Shown here: positions 1 to 8,771 of the stretch, piece after piece
Layout of the letters: each line of letters starts with the position of its first letter
Position numbering within the stretch: the stretch's first letter is position 1
From: Clostridium algifaecis
GTDB lineage: Bacteria; Bacillota; Clostridia; Clostridiales; Clostridiaceae
Length of the DNA stretch: 64,000 bases
Direction: 5' to 3'
NCBI RefSeq assembly: GCF_017874415.1
Contig: NZ_JAGGLM010000009.1
Location: 35,256 to 99,255 of the forward strand
The notes under the pieces: model-generated
What the model saw: the letters and a program-made list of their open reading frames with translations, nothing else
What the model was told of the DNA's origin: nothing
Database searches by the model: none
Translations under genes and position numbers: made by a program

Positions 1-612
1 GAAGAAAAATGTAAATTAAAACAGGCACTTATAAAGGACAAAAGATTTCCTAATTTGTGTCTTTTGCCTACAGCACAAACAAGAGATAAGGAAGATGTGA
101 AAAGTGAAGATATGTCCAAGCTTGTATCTGAATTAAAAAAAGAATTTGATTATGTAATAATTGATTGTCCTGCAGGAATTGAACAGGGATTTGAGAATGC
201 CATAGTTGGTGCAGACAGGGCATTAATTGTAGTTAATCCTGAAGTTACATCTGTAAGGGATTCTGATAGAGTTATTGGAAAATTAGATGCCAGGGGACTA
301 GAAAATCATCAACTTATAGTAAATAGAATAGATTATGAAATGACTAAAAATGGAGAAATGCTTGATGTAAGCGATATACTTGACAGTCTTGCTATAGAAT
401 TAATTGGTGTAGTTCCAAATGACAAGGAAATAACTATATCTACAAATAAGGGTGAACCGGCAGTCTTAGATAATAACTCTATGGCAGGCCAGGCATTTAG
501 GAATATATCTAGGAGAGTGACTGGAGAAAAGATTCCACTTATGAATTTAAATGTAACTCAAGCTGGTTTTATTTCTTCTATAAAAAAATTATTTGGAATA
601 AATAGGAGGTAA
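1..612 (+). CDS. minD: Septum site-determining ATPase MinD (5' end outside window)
   Basis: The reading frame is open from base 1, so this is the last ~203 residues of a protein that is usually about 265 long; the Walker A end lies upstream of the window. The visible part holds the switch II/Walker B stretch IIDCPAGIE (around visible residue 55), the IVVNPEVTSVRDSDR segment, and the C-terminal amphipathic helix SSIKKLFGINRR. In the family, ATP-bound MinD dimers bind the membrane through that helix, recruit MinC to block FtsZ assembly near the poles, and are displaced by MinE. minE follows after 4 bases with its own ribosome binding site (aggaggt), so the two are co-transcribed. Assignment is secure; only the start is missing. 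Confidence 0.97.
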   Translation, partial: EEKCKLKQALIKDKRFPNLCLLPTAQTRDKEDVKSEDMSKLVSELKKEFDYVIIDCPAGIEQGFENAIVGADRALIVVNPEVTSVRDSDRVIGKLDARGLENHQLIVNRIDYEMTKNGEMLDVSDILDSLAIELIGVVPNDKEITISTNKGEPAVLDNNSMAGQAFRNISRRVTGEKIPLMNLNVTQAGFISSIKKLFGINRR

Positions 613-616
613 GTAT

Positions 617-883
617 ATGGATTTATTTAAAATTTTTTCAAGAACGTCTTCCAAAAATGTAGCCAAGGAAAGATTGAGATTGATACTTATACATGATAGA
701 TCTAATATGTCTCCTGATTTGCTTGAAAATATAAAAGAAGACATTTTAAAAGTACTTTCAAAGTATGTGGAGATAGATTGTGGGGATGTTGATGTAAAAA
801 TGACAAGTACAGAAGATATAGAAGGCTCATCACCAGCACTTATTGCAAGTATACCTATAAAAAATGTTAAACATAAAAAGTAA
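617..883 (+). CDS. minE: Cell division topological specificity factor MinE
   Basis: 88 residues, the usual MinE length. The N-terminal MDLFKIFSRTSSKNVAKERL matches the family's membrane-targeting and anti-MinCD region, followed by the RLILIHDRSNMSP segment that contacts MinD, and a C-terminal dimerisation domain (VEIDCGDVDVKM). MinE stimulates MinD ATPase activity so that the division inhibitor is released. It starts 4 bases after the minD stop, behind a good ribosome binding site. A MinDE rather than MinD/DivIVA arrangement is normal in many clostridia. MinC is not in the window and is expected just upstream of minD. Confidence 0.95.
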   Translation: MDLFKIFSRTSSKNVAKERLRLILIHDRSNMSPDLLENIKEDILKVLSKYVEIDCGDVDVKMTSTEDIEGSSPALIASIPIKNVKHKK

Positions 884-901
884 AATGGTAGATAGCTTTT
901 T

Positions 902-932
902 AAACTATATGTGTTATAATCATATATAGTTT
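902..932 (+). promoter_or_regulatory. Probable promoter of rodA with extended -10 inside a small dyad
   Basis: TATAAT at 915-920 is preceded by TG at 912-913, giving an extended -10 element; no good -35 is seen. The -10 sits in the loop of an imperfect dyad (aaactatatg at 902-911, catatatagttt at 921-932), which may be incidental in AT-rich DNA. It would let rodA be transcribed apart from minDE. Confidence 0.4.
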
Positions 933-952
933 TAATGGAGGTAGGAGATATT

Positions 953-2074
953 ATGCTAGAAAAATTTGCTATTAGTAGAAGGTATTTAAGGGAACTGGAT
1001 TTTACAATAATAATAACTGTATTAATTATCTCTATATTTGGAGTCTTAAACATATATAGTGCTACGCACATGACATCTGGAAGGTATTATTTGAAAAGTC
1101 AACTTATATGGATAGCTGGCGGTATTTTATTAACATATCTTATACTTATTCTGGATTATAATATAATAGAAAATTATGCCAGTGTAATATATTGGTTTGG
1201 CGTATTTTTGCTTGTTTTAAATACAATTCCAGGAATTAAATCTACAGTTAATGGAGCTTCATCCTGGATAAAACTTGGACCTGTATCTTTTCAACCATCT
1301 GAAATTGCAAAGATAGGTATAATAATTATGATTGCAAAGCAATTGGATGATATGGAAGGAAACATAAACAATTTAAAAAATTTCTGCAAACTTACACTTT
1401 ATGCTGCTATTCCAATGGTACTTATAGTAGTTCAGCCAGATTTAGGAATGACTATGGTTTGCTTTTTTACCGTACTTGGAATATATTTTGCTTCAGGCTT
1501 AAATTCAAAGACTATAATTATAGGGATACTAACTGTGGCTGTAGTGGTAGCCATAGCGTGGAATTCTTCACTTATAGAATACTATCAAAAAATGAGAATA
1601 CTAGCACTATTTAATCCGGACAAATATCAACTGAATTATGGGCTGCAGCTTAAACAATCTCAAATAGGAATTGGATCAGGTGGGATACTTGGAAAAGGGT
1701 TTTTAAAAGGAACTCAAATATCTGGTGGATATGTACCATTTGCATCTACAGATTTTATATTTGCAGTAGTGGGAGAAGAATGGGGATTTATAGGTGCTGC
1801 TATGCTTGTAACATTTTATGGAATTATACTATACAGAATAATAAAGATAGCTAAAGAAGCCAAAGATATATTTGGTTCTGTAGTATGTGTAGGTTTAGTT
1901 TCAACTATGCTATTTTCAATATTTCAGAATATAGGAATGACTATAGGATTACTTCCTATAACGGGAATAACACTTCCGTTTATGAGTTATGGTGGTAGTT
2001 CACTTCTTACAGCATTTATAACTGTAGCTTTGGTTCTAAATATAGGTATGAGAAGGAAAAAAATCAATTTTTAG
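953..2074 (+). CDS. rodA: Cell-shape SEDS glycosyltransferase RodA
   Basis: Polytopic membrane protein of the SEDS family (RodA/FtsW/SpoVE), about 373 residues with around ten membrane segments. Family landmarks: FQPSEIAKIG near residue 120, VQPDLGMTMV near residue 160, and PFMSYGGSSLL near the C-terminus. SEDS proteins polymerise lipid II into peptidoglycan glycan strands together with a class B penicillin-binding protein. I place the start at ATG 953 because an ATG 18 bases upstream overlaps the ribosome binding site (ggaggtaggag, 937-947). RodA is preferred over FtsW because of the neighbourhood (minDE, mgsA), which is common in clostridia; the sequence alone does not exclude another SEDS member. 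Confidence 0.88.
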   Translation: MLEKFAISRRYLRELDFTIIITVLIISIFGVLNIYSATHMTSGRYYLKSQLIWIAGGILLTYLILILDYNIIENYASVIYWFGVFLLVLNTIPGIKSTVNGASSWIKLGPVSFQPSEIAKIGIIIMIAKQLDDMEGNINNLKNFCKLTLYAAIPMVLIVVQPDLGMTMVCFFTVLGIYFASGLNSKTIIIGILTVAVVVAIAWNSSLIEYYQKMRILALFNPDKYQLNYGLQLKQSQIGIGSGGILGKGFLKGTQISGGYVPFASTDFIFAVVGEEWGFIGAAMLVTFYGIILYRIIKIAKEAKDIFGSVVCVGLVSTMLFSIFQNIGMTIGLLPITGITLPFMSYGGSSLLTAFITVALVLNIGMRRKKINF

Positions 2075-2153
2075 TGTTCCATATTGTAGAATTTTGTTCT
2101 ATAATTTTAATAGGGTTAAGTAGTATTAATAAAACTTAGGGGGAGGAAACATA

Positions 2154-2534
2154 ATGAAAATTGCATTTATAGCACATGATAAAAAGAAAGATGACATTAT
2201 AGACTTTGTAAAAAGATATAAAAACATTTTTGAAGGACATGAGTTATTTGGGACAGGCACTACAGCAAAACTTATAAGTGAAGCTACAGGATTAAAGGTT
2301 CACGGATTTCTTTCAGGACCTCTCGGCGGCGATCAGGAAATAGGAGGAAAAGTGGCAGAAGGCAAGGTAGATCTTGTATTTTTCTTGAGAGATCCACTTA
2401 CTGCACAACCTCATGAACCTGATGTATCAGCACTTCTTAGAATATGCGATGTTCATAGTGTACCGCTTGCTACTAATTTGGCAGCAGCAGAAATTTTTGC
2501 AAAAGTTATTGGAATGCACTGTGTACAGAAATAA
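2154..2534 (+). CDS. mgsA: Methylglyoxal synthase
   Basis: 126 residues. Converts dihydroxyacetone phosphate to methylglyoxal and phosphate, a bypass of lower glycolysis used when sugar phosphates accumulate. Recognised from LPLGGDQ-type catalytic loop (here [12 protein letters not shown], around residue 60, carrying the catalytic Asp) and [15 protein letters not shown] (around residue 85), which holds the second conserved Asp and His residues of the family. The N-terminal [11 protein letters not shown] is also typical. The start is an ATG behind gggggagg. It ends the minD-minE-rodA-mgsA cluster and is followed at once by an intrinsic terminator. Confidence 0.95.
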   Translation: MKIAFIAHDKKKDDIIDFVKRYKNIFEGHELFGTGTTAKLISEATGLKVHGFLSGPLGGDQEIGGKVAEGKVDLVFFLRDPLTAQPHEPDVSALLRICDVHSVPLATNLAAAEIFAKVIGMHCVQK

Positions 2535-2555
2535 ACTTAATTTATTTTGACAAAG

Positions 2556-2582
2556 AGACTTCATTTATGAAGTCTTTTTTTT
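2556..2582 (+). terminator. Intrinsic terminator after mgsA
   Basis: Perfect 8-bp stem (agacttca/tgaagtct) with a 4-base loop, followed by a run of eight T. Confidence 0.9.
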
Positions 2583-2676
2583 ATGTCTGATTACAGCTCA
2601 TAACTTAATTGTCATAATTTAAAATATATAAAAATATATATAGACTATATACAATGATATGGAAAGGTGATAAGCT

Positions 2677-3036
2677 TTGGGATATTACAATTCGCAGTAT
2701 GAAGATTATTATAATCAATTAAAGAGGGGTGTTAAATATTCTCCACGTTATGATAAAATTTCAAATAAAAATAACAGATTTGATAAAATAAACTTTATTA
2801 CCAAAAGGATTATAAGGGATTTAAGCGGAGTTTTAATTTTATCTATAATTATAGGAGTGTGTAAAATTATACAAACTCCTCAAACTAAGACTGTATACAA
2901 TTATTCTAAAAAAGTAGTAAGCGAGACCTATGATTACAACAATTTAAAACATAATTTAAGAAACATTGATTTAAAAGAGATGGAAAGTGAAGCAAAAAGT
3001 ATGATTAATAGACTTCAAATCAACATATCACAATAG
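2677..3036 (+). CDS. Small membrane protein in the spoIVFA position
   Basis: 119 residues, TTG start behind ggaaaggtga. One membrane segment (about residues 50-66, VLILSIIIGVCKII) follows a Tyr-rich, basic cytoplasmic N-terminus; the remaining ~50 residues are charged and helical. I recognise no catalytic domain. It ends 16 bases before an SpoIVFB-like M50 protease. In Bacillus subtilis that position holds SpoIVFA, a membrane protein with a LytM-like extracytoplasmic domain that holds SpoIVFB in check. This protein has the right topology and place but lacks a LytM domain, so it may be a reduced SpoIVFA or unrelated. Function is inferred from context only. Confidence 0.7.
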   Translation: MGYYNSQYEDYYNQLKRGVKYSPRYDKISNKNNRFDKINFITKRIIRDLSGVLILSIIIGVCKIIQTPQTKTVYNYSKKVVSETYDYNNLKHNLRNIDLKEMESEAKSMINRLQINISQ

Positions 3037-3052
3037 AATTTGAGGTAATCTT

Positions 3053-3904
3053 TTGATAAAAATAAGTAGATATTTTATTCCTTATGTAATATTTTTAGTT
3101 ATCATAGGCTATAGAGGGCAGATTGCAATTACTTTTATAATAGTTTTCTGCCATGAATTGATTCATTATTTATTTGCCAGATATTATAAAATTTCAGGAT
3201 TTGATATAGAATTTATAGCTGTAGGAACAGTTATAAAATTAAAAGATTTAGATGAAGCTGATAAAATGGAAGACATTATAATATCTTCCTCTGCACCTTT
3301 GTTCAATATAATTTTTTCAATAATATCTTATGCATTATATAGAAAATTAAATATGGATATTTTCTATATGCTTTTTTCTATAAATTTGATTATAGGTATT
3401 TTTAATTTAATACCTGCTTTCCCGCTGGATGGCGGAAGAATATTCAGAGATATTCTTAATTTTAAAGTTGATTATAGAAAGGCCAATAGAATAATGATTG
3501 TGATAAGCATTATTATAGGAAGTATATTAATGCTTATTTATATGATAAATTTTTTAAAAGAAAAAAGTGTTTTTAATATTGGAATTATAGGATTATTTAT
3601 AGTTGTCTCGTCACTTAGAGAAAAAGAAAGGGCATCATATATAATTATGGGTGATATTATTAAAAAAAAGTATAAATTTATAAAAAGAGGTTATATAGAA
3701 AATAGAAACGTGTCTATACATTATAAACAGGATCTTCTTACAGCTATGGGCTTATTTGACAAGAACAAATATAATGTGTTTATGGTATTGGATGATACTA
3801 TGAATATTTTGGACATTATATACGAAGAACAGATAATAGAAGGACTTAAGGTATATGGAAATATGAGTTTGGAGAAATTTATGAAATATAAGAATAGTCC
3901 ATAA
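3053..3904 (+). CDS. spoIVFB: M50 site-2-type intramembrane metalloprotease, SpoIVFB-like
   Basis: 283 residues, close to B. subtilis SpoIVFB (288). The zinc motif HELIH lies in VFCHELIHYLFARYY (about residue 35), and the second metal-ligand motif in NLIPAFPLDGGRIFRD (about residue 120); four to six membrane segments surround them. The C-terminal ~80 residues look like a CBS domain, as in SpoIVFB. SpoIVFB cleaves pro-sigma-K in the mother cell; the gene's position between the min genes and rplU matches the Bacillus order, which supports the same role. TTG start behind tgaggt. The substrate in this organism is not shown by the sequence, so the symbol is by homology and context. Confidence 0.85.
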   Translation: MIKISRYFIPYVIFLVIIGYRGQIAITFIIVFCHELIHYLFARYYKISGFDIEFIAVGTVIKLKDLDEADKMEDIIISSSAPLFNIIFSIISYALYRKLNMDIFYMLFSINLIIGIFNLIPAFPLDGGRIFRDILNFKVDYRKANRIMIVISIIIGSILMLIYMINFLKEKSVFNIGIIGLFIVVSSLREKERASYIIMGDIIKKKYKFIKRGYIENRNVSIHYKQDLLTAMGLFDKNKYNVFMVLDDTMNILDIIYEEQIIEGLKVYGNMSLEKFMKYKNSP

Positions 3905-3985
3905 CCTTAGTTTTTATGGCAAATTATTTAAAAAGTTTATTTGTTATGTTAGAATATAGAAATGGTACTTAAGAGGAGGAATTTA

Positions 3986-5851
3986 ATGAACAGAATTAAT
4001 GATGATATATTGTTTAAAGTTGAAAAACCAGCCAGATATATAGGAGGAGAAATGAACTCTTATATAAAGGATAAGGATAAAATAGATATTAGATTTGCAT
4101 TTTGTTTTCCGGATGTATATGAAGTTGGTATGTCACATCTTGGAATGAAAATACTTTACTATGTTTTAAATGAAAGGGAAGATACCTACTGTGAGAGAGT
4201 TTTTGCACCATGGCCAGATCTTGAAGAGCTTATGAGGGAAAATAATATCCCATTGTATGCTTTAGAAAGCAAGGACCCTATTAAGGACTTTGATTTTATA
4301 GGATTTACACTTCAATATGAGATGAGTTACACAAATATACTTAATATGCTTGATTTAGCGGGAGTGCCTGTAAGAGCTTCTGAAAGGGGAGAAAATGATC
4401 CTGTAGTTTTATGTGGTGGACCATGTGCTTATAATCCAGAACCGTTATATGATATAGCTGATTTATTCTGTCTTGGAGAAGGTGAACAGCAGCTCCAGGA
4501 TGTAGTTGAGCTTTACAATAAGTTTAAGGGAAAGGGAAAGGGAAAGAAAAAAGAATTTTTAAGAAAGGCTGCCAGTATAGGAGGAGTCTATGTACCTTCT
4601 ATGTATGACGTTAGTTATAATGAGGATGGAACTATAAAAGAATTTAAACCTTTATATGATTATATACCATCAAAAGTTAAAAAGAGAATAGTTAAGGACA
4701 TGAACGAAGTTGTTTATCCTGATAAATTAATAGTTCCATATACTGATATAGTTCATGATAGGATAATGCTTGAAACTTTTAGGGGATGTACTAGGGGATG
4801 CAGGTTCTGTCAGGCAGGTATGGTGTATAGACCTGTTAGAGAGAAAAAAGTAGATACTTTATTGAAGCAAGCAGATGAGCTTATAAAAAGTACCGGATAT
4901 TCAGAAGTATCTTTAACATCACTGAGTATTTGCGATTACTCAGATTTAAAAAATCTTGTATATGGCTTTATAGAAGAACACAAAAGTGACAAGGTTGGAG
5001 TTTCACTTCCATCTTTAAGGGTTGATTCTTTTTCTGTAGGACTTATAAATGAAATACAGAAGGTAAGAAAAACTGGGCTTACTTTTGCACCTGAGGCTGG
5101 AAGCCAGAGAATGCGTGATGTAATAAATAAAGGAGTTACCGAGAAAAATCTCATGGACTCTGTTAAAAGTGCTTTTGAATCAGGGTGGTCTACTATAAAA
5201 TTGTATTTTATGATAGGTCTTCCATATGAAACCATGGACGATATAATTGGAATTTCAAGTCTGGCTGAAAAAGTTGTAGATGAATACTTTGCTGTTCCAA
5301 AGGAAAAAAGGAAGAAAGGATTGAAGGTAACTGTAAGTACCTCAATATTTGTTCCAAAGCCTTTTACACCTTTTCAATGGTCACCTCAAATAAAAATGGA
5401 AGATGTAAAAAATGAAATAGGAGAACTCAGAAGGTCTATAAAGAGAAAACAGATAAATTATAATTGGCATGAGAGTCCTGTAAGCTATTTAGAGGCAGTA
5501 TTTGCAAGAGGCGACAGGAAGCTTTGTGATGTACTTGTAGAAGCATTCAAGATGGGGATTAAGTTTGACGGATGGTCTGAGTACTTTGATTTTGACAAAT
5601 GGAAGTCAGCCTTTGAGAAATGTGGTATTGATGGGGATTTCTATGCTTATAGAGAGAGAGGTTATGAGGAGATACTTCCCTGGGATTTCATAGATATAGG
5701 TGTTGATAAAGAATATTTGATAAGAGAAAATGAGAAAGCTAAGAAGGCGGAAATCACTCAAGATTGTAGAATGGGCTGCGAAAATTGTGGAGTAAATGTT
5801 AATTTAGAGGGGAAGTGCTTTAGCGGTGCGGTATTTAATAAAGTTCAGTAA
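3986..5851 (+). CDS. Radical SAM protein of the TIGR03960 type
   Basis: 621 residues. The radical SAM cysteine cluster is in FRGCTRGCRFCQAG (about residues 270-283, CxxxCxxC), within a TIM-barrel-like core. The N-terminal ~250 residues resemble the B12-binding-like domain of this family (GFTLQYEMSYTNILNMLDL), and the C-terminus carries extra cysteines (DCRMGCENCGVN). The gene is nearly always followed by a DUF2344 gene, as here, where the next frame overlaps by 26 bases. The reaction is not established; a role in RNA modification is often suggested. I chose ATG 3986, preceded by aagaggagga, rather than ATG 3962, which has no ribosome binding site. A ggg-aaa microrepeat at 4529-4546 encodes a short Gly-Lys run. 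Confidence 0.9.
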   Translation: MNRINDDILFKVEKPARYIGGEMNSYIKDKDKIDIRFAFCFPDVYEVGMSHLGMKILYYVLNEREDTYCERVFAPWPDLEELMRENNIPLYALESKDPIKDFDFIGFTLQYEMSYTNILNMLDLAGVPVRASERGENDPVVLCGGPCAYNPEPLYDIADLFCLGEGEQQLQDVVELYNKFKGKGKGKKKEFLRKAASIGGVYVPSMYDVSYNEDGTIKEFKPLYDYIPSKVKKRIVKDMNEVVYPDKLIVPYTDIVHDRIMLETFRGCTRGCRFCQAGMVYRPVREKKVDTLLKQADELIKSTGYSEVSLTSLSICDYSDLKNLVYGFIEEHKSDKVGVSLPSLRVDSFSVGLINEIQKVRKTGLTFAPEAGSQRMRDVINKGVTEKNLMDSVKSAFESGWSTIKLYFMIGLPYETMDDIIGISSLAEKVVDEYFAVPKEKRKKGLKVTVSTSIFVPKPFTPFQWSPQIKMEDVKNEIGELRRSIKRKQINYNWHESPVSYLEAVFARGDRKLCDVLVEAFKMGIKFDGWSEYFDFDKWKSAFEKCGIDGDFYAYRERGYEEILPWDFIDIGVDKEYLIRENEKAKKAEITQDCRMGCENCGVNVNLEGKCFSGAVFNKVQ

Positions 5852-6533
5852 GGAAAGCAGTATAAAATTTATAGGACATCTAGACCTTATGAGGACAATA
5901 CAGAGAATGATAAGAAGATCAAAACTTAAAGTAGAATATTCTAAAGGATTTAATCCACATATAAATATGTCTATTGCACAACCTCTTGCAGTTGGAATTT
6001 ATTCTTGTGGTGAGTACATGGATCTTAATTTTGAAGAAGAAACAGATGAAGATGAAATAAAAGAAAAGTTAAATAAAAATGCACCTATGGGAATAAGGAT
6101 ATTTGAAGTTGAGAAAATAAAAGATGCTGAAAATAAAAAAATATTTAAGTCTATGGCTGAAGTTTATGCAGCCAAATATATAATCAAGATAAAATATCTA
6201 AATTCACAGGCTATTTCTCAAAGTATGAATGATTTAATGAATGAAGAGTGTTGGAATACAATTAAAAAGACTAAAAGAGGAGAAGCAGAAGTTGATATAA
6301 AAAAACTTGTGAAGATGATTAAGTATAAAATAGACGGCAATGTACTTGTTATAGATACTATCATAAGCTGTGGAAGCAGGGAAAATTTATCGGCGGAACT
6401 TTTATCAAGGTATATACAGGAAAATACTGAAAATACAGATAAAGATGCTTTTATAGATATAAGAAGAGAAGAAATGTATGGAAATCTGAAAAACAAGCTG
6501 GTACCTTTGTATAAATATGTTATTGACTGTTAG
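5826..6533 (+). CDS. DUF2344 (TIGR03936) partner of the radical SAM protein
   Basis: 235 residues, GTG start overlapping the end of the radical SAM gene by 26 bases, so translation is coupled. The N-terminus (IKFSKESSIKFIGHLDLMRT) and KVEYSKGFNPHINMSIAQPL are the hallmark stretches of the DUF2344 family. In some bacteria this domain is fused to the upstream radical SAM protein, which fits a two-component enzyme. No catalytic residues are known to me. The following RNase G gene begins 33 bases downstream, so all three may share one transcript concerned with RNA. Confidence 0.88.
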   Translation: MRYLIKFSKESSIKFIGHLDLMRTIQRMIRRSKLKVEYSKGFNPHINMSIAQPLAVGIYSCGEYMDLNFEEETDEDEIKEKLNKNAPMGIRIFEVEKIKDAENKKIFKSMAEVYAAKYIIKIKYLNSQAISQSMNDLMNEECWNTIKKTKRGEAEVDIKKLVKMIKYKIDGNVLVIDTIISCGSRENLSAELLSRYIQENTENTDKDAFIDIRREEMYGNLKNKLVPLYKYVIDC

Positions 6534-6566
6534 TTAATTCTTATCTGGAAAGTGTGGTGTCAATTT

Positions 6567-7997
6567 TTGCAGTATATTTATATAGATAGAAGCAGTGAAC
6601 TTTTAAGAATTGTCATAAAAAAGGATGATTTGTTAAGGGAATTATTTTTTAAAGAAGCAGGAGAAGTCTATCCAGGAGAAATATATAAAGGAGTTGTAAA
6701 AAACATTGTCCCTGCAATTAAATGTGCTTTTGTAGATATAGGTAAAGATAAAAATGCATATATGTACATCGACGGCAGATTTAAAAATAATAGATTGAAA
6801 AAGGGCGATGAAGTTTTAGTTCAAATTTCAAAAGATGATATTGACAGAAAAGGTGCCAAGGTAGTTAGTTCTATAACTGTGTCGGGGAAGTATTGCGTTC
6901 TGGACGGTTTCAATAAAAGCATACAGTTTTCAAGAAAAATTCATGATTGTGACTTTAAAGAGCTAATTTGCAGCAAATTGAAGATACCTGAAGATACTGG
7001 TATTATGATTAGGACTTCCGGACAAAATGTTTCGCCTGAAATTATACAATCTGAATTTAATAGATTGTATCAAACATATGAAGAAATTTTAAAAAAAAGT
7101 AGATATTCTTCAAAGCCGGGTCTCGTGTTTGATGATGGTGGAATTATAGAAAAAACCTTAAGAGATAAGCTTGATGAAGATAACTTTAAAATATATGTAA
7201 ATCAAAGTGATGATTATGATAAAATAATTAAAATGCTTAGTCTGTATGATTATAATAAAGACAATGTTGAATTTTATAGAGGCAGCAGGAATATTTTTAG
7301 TTATTATGATATTGAAAAGGAAATATTAAAGCTTAGAAATAAAAGAGTTTATTTAAAATGTGGTGGATACATAGTAATAGATAGAACTGAGGCAATGTAT
7401 GTTATAGATGTAAATTCAGGGAAAAATATAAAAAACAAATCCATGAAAAATACTGTGTTTACCACAAATTATGAGGCGTCGGAAGAAATTGTAAGACAGA
7501 TAAGACTCAGAAATTTAAGTGGTATTATTTTAATAGATTTTATAGATATGGATAGTATTCAGAATAAAAACAGTATAATGGATGTACTTAAAAAAGGATT
7601 TTTAGATGACAAAAACAAAACTGTAGTTTATCCTTTTACAGAACTTAATTTAATTCAAATAGCCAGAAGAAGATCGGGAAAATCCATAGATTATTATATA
7701 GATGAGGATTGCAGCTGCTGTCAGGGAAGAGGAAGCAGAATAAAATTTTCTTATATCAGCATGAATATAAAAAACGAAATAGAAAAAATGAAAACAGATG
7801 GCAATATAGAACATATTCATGTAGAAATAGGTAATGCTTATAGAAGCGATATAGAAAAAGATACATATGAATTTTTAAAAAGTATAGGAGCATTGAAAAA
7901 AAATATATATTTAACCTATAAAGAAAGTATGTGCTTTCATGTAGAACCACTTGTATTTTCAAACCAAATAGAGAAATTGAAAAAATATAAAATTTGA
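6567..7997 (+). CDS. rng: Ribonuclease E/G family endoribonuclease
   Basis: About 476 residues. An N-terminal S1 RNA-binding domain (IYKGVVKNIVPAIKCAFVDIG, shortened here to its core KGVVKNIVPAIKCAFVDIG, about residues 35-55) precedes the RNase E/G catalytic core. The two catalytic Asp motifs are visible: VIDVNSGKN (about residue 280) and GIILIDFIDM (about residue 320). The zinc-link dimer motif is DCSCCQGRG (about residue 380). Family members cleave single-stranded AU-rich RNA and mature 16S rRNA 5' ends. I prefer TTG 6567, seven bases after ggtg; a GTG at 6552 is possible but adds residues not typical of the N-terminus. Its place just before rplU is common in clostridia. Confidence 0.9.
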   Translation: MQYIYIDRSSELLRIVIKKDDLLRELFFKEAGEVYPGEIYKGVVKNIVPAIKCAFVDIGKDKNAYMYIDGRFKNNRLKKGDEVLVQISKDDIDRKGAKVVSSITVSGKYCVLDGFNKSIQFSRKIHDCDFKELICSKLKIPEDTGIMIRTSGQNVSPEIIQSEFNRLYQTYEEILKKSRYSSKPGLVFDDGGIIEKTLRDKLDEDNFKIYVNQSDDYDKIIKMLSLYDYNKDNVEFYRGSRNIFSYYDIEKEILKLRNKRVYLKCGGYIVIDRTEAMYVIDVNSGKNIKNKSMKNTVFTTNYEASEEIVRQIRLRNLSGIILIDFIDMDSIQNKNSIMDVLKKGFLDDKNKTVVYPFTELNLIQIARRRSGKSIDYYIDEDCSCCQGRGSRIKFSYISMNIKNEIEKMKTDGNIEHIHVEIGNAYRSDIEKDTYEFLKSIGALKKNIYLTYKESMCFHVEPLVFSNQIEKLKKYKI

Positions 7998-8006
7998 GGC
8001 AAAAAC

Positions 8007-8035
8007 TTTACAAAGAAAGTCATATATGCTAAAAT
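8007..8035 (+). promoter_or_regulatory. Sigma-A promoter of the rplU operon
   Basis: TTTACA (8007-8012), a 17-base spacer, then TAAAAT (8030-8035). It lies just after the rng stop and upstream of the L21 leader. Confidence 0.75.
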
Positions 8036-8040
8036 ACCAT

Positions 8041-8121
8041 GTGTAGACCGCACGAAATAGGTTAAAAATGTAATCAATATTCATTACATACCTTTTAGGC
8101 GAGACTGGATTGAGGAGGTGT
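8041..8121 (+). ncRNA. Ribosomal protein L21 leader
   Basis: The stretch gtagaccgcacg ... aggcgagactggattgaggag between rng and rplU matches what I know of the L21 leader family of Firmicutes. A central hairpin (atgtaat at 8069-8075 pairing with attacat at 8083-8089) is flanked by conserved-looking accgc and gcgagactg segments. Such leaders are thought to give autoregulation of the L21-Prp-L27 operon. Boundaries are approximate. Confidence 0.75.
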
Positions 8122-8125
8122 TTTT

Positions 8126-8440
8126 ATGTACGCAGTTGTAGTTACAGGAGGAAAACAGTATAAGGTTTCAGAAGGAGACGTTATATATGTTGAAAAGATC
8201 AATGCTGATGTTGATTCAACAGTTGAAATCGACAATGTACTTGCAGTAAGCAAGGAAGATGGCGAATTAGTTGTTGGAAAACCTAATGTTGATGGAGCTA
8301 AGGTAAGTGCTAAGGTTTTAGCTCAGGGTAAAAACAAAAAAGTTGTTGTATTTAAGTATAAGAGAAAGATTGACTACAGAAAGAAACAGGGACACAGACA
8401 ACCATATACTAAATTACAAATAGAAAAAATTAATGCTTAA
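8126..8440 (+). CDS. rplU: 50S ribosomal protein L21
   Basis: 104 residues, the usual length. Starts [17 protein letters not shown] and carries the C-terminal signature [18 protein letters not shown]21 binds 23S rRNA in the large subunit near L20. First gene of the rplU-prp-rpmA operon, behind gaggaggtg and under the probable L21 leader. Confidence 0.98.
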   Translation: MYAVVVTGGKQYKVSEGDVIYVEKINADVDSTVEIDNVLAVSKEDGELVVGKPNVDGAKVSAKVLAQGKNKKVVVFKYKRKIDYRKKQGHRQPYTKLQIEKINA

Positions 8441-8442
8441 TT

Positions 8443-8769
8443 ATGATTAAAGTTAATTTTAAAAGAAAATCAGGCAATTTAGTTTCTGTTAAATTAAAAG
8501 GTCATGCAGATTCTGTAAGCGAAGGTTATGATTTGGTATGTTGTGCCGTTTCTGTACTTTCGCAGAGTATTCTCATTGGAATTACAGAAGTGCTGAAGCT
8601 TAAAGCCAATTATTCAATAGATGACGGATTTTTAAGTTTTTCATTGGAGAATATGTCGGCAAATGATATAAAAAAAAGTCAGGTGCTTATGGAAACTATG
8701 TTACTTGGTTTAAAAAAGATAGAGATAAGTTATGGTGAATATATAAATATATTCTTAGAGGAGGTGTAA
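8443..8769 (+). CDS. prp: Ribosomal-processing cysteine protease Prp
   Basis: 108 residues. The catalytic His is in KGHAD (about residue 20) and the catalytic Cys in [12 protein letters not shown] (about residue 32), as in the Prp/YsxB family. Prp removes the N-terminal extension of L27 found in Firmicutes, exposing the mature end that reaches into the peptidyl-transferase centre. The gene starts 2 bases after rplU with no visible ribosome binding site, so it is likely made by translational coupling, which would keep it scarce relative to L21. The next gene, rpmA, encodes an L27 with the expected cleavable extension. Confidence 0.93.
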   Translation: MIKVNFKRKSGNLVSVKLKGHADSVSEGYDLVCCAVSVLSQSILIGITEVLKLKANYSIDDGFLSFSLENMSANDIKKSQVLMETMLLGLKKIEISYGEYINIFLEEV

Positions 8770-8771
8770 TT

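Noticed and set aside
589..1071. 160-residue open frame on the - strand
   Set aside because: Lies opposite minE and the start of rodA, which are certain; composition and lack of a ribosome binding site mark it as a shadow.
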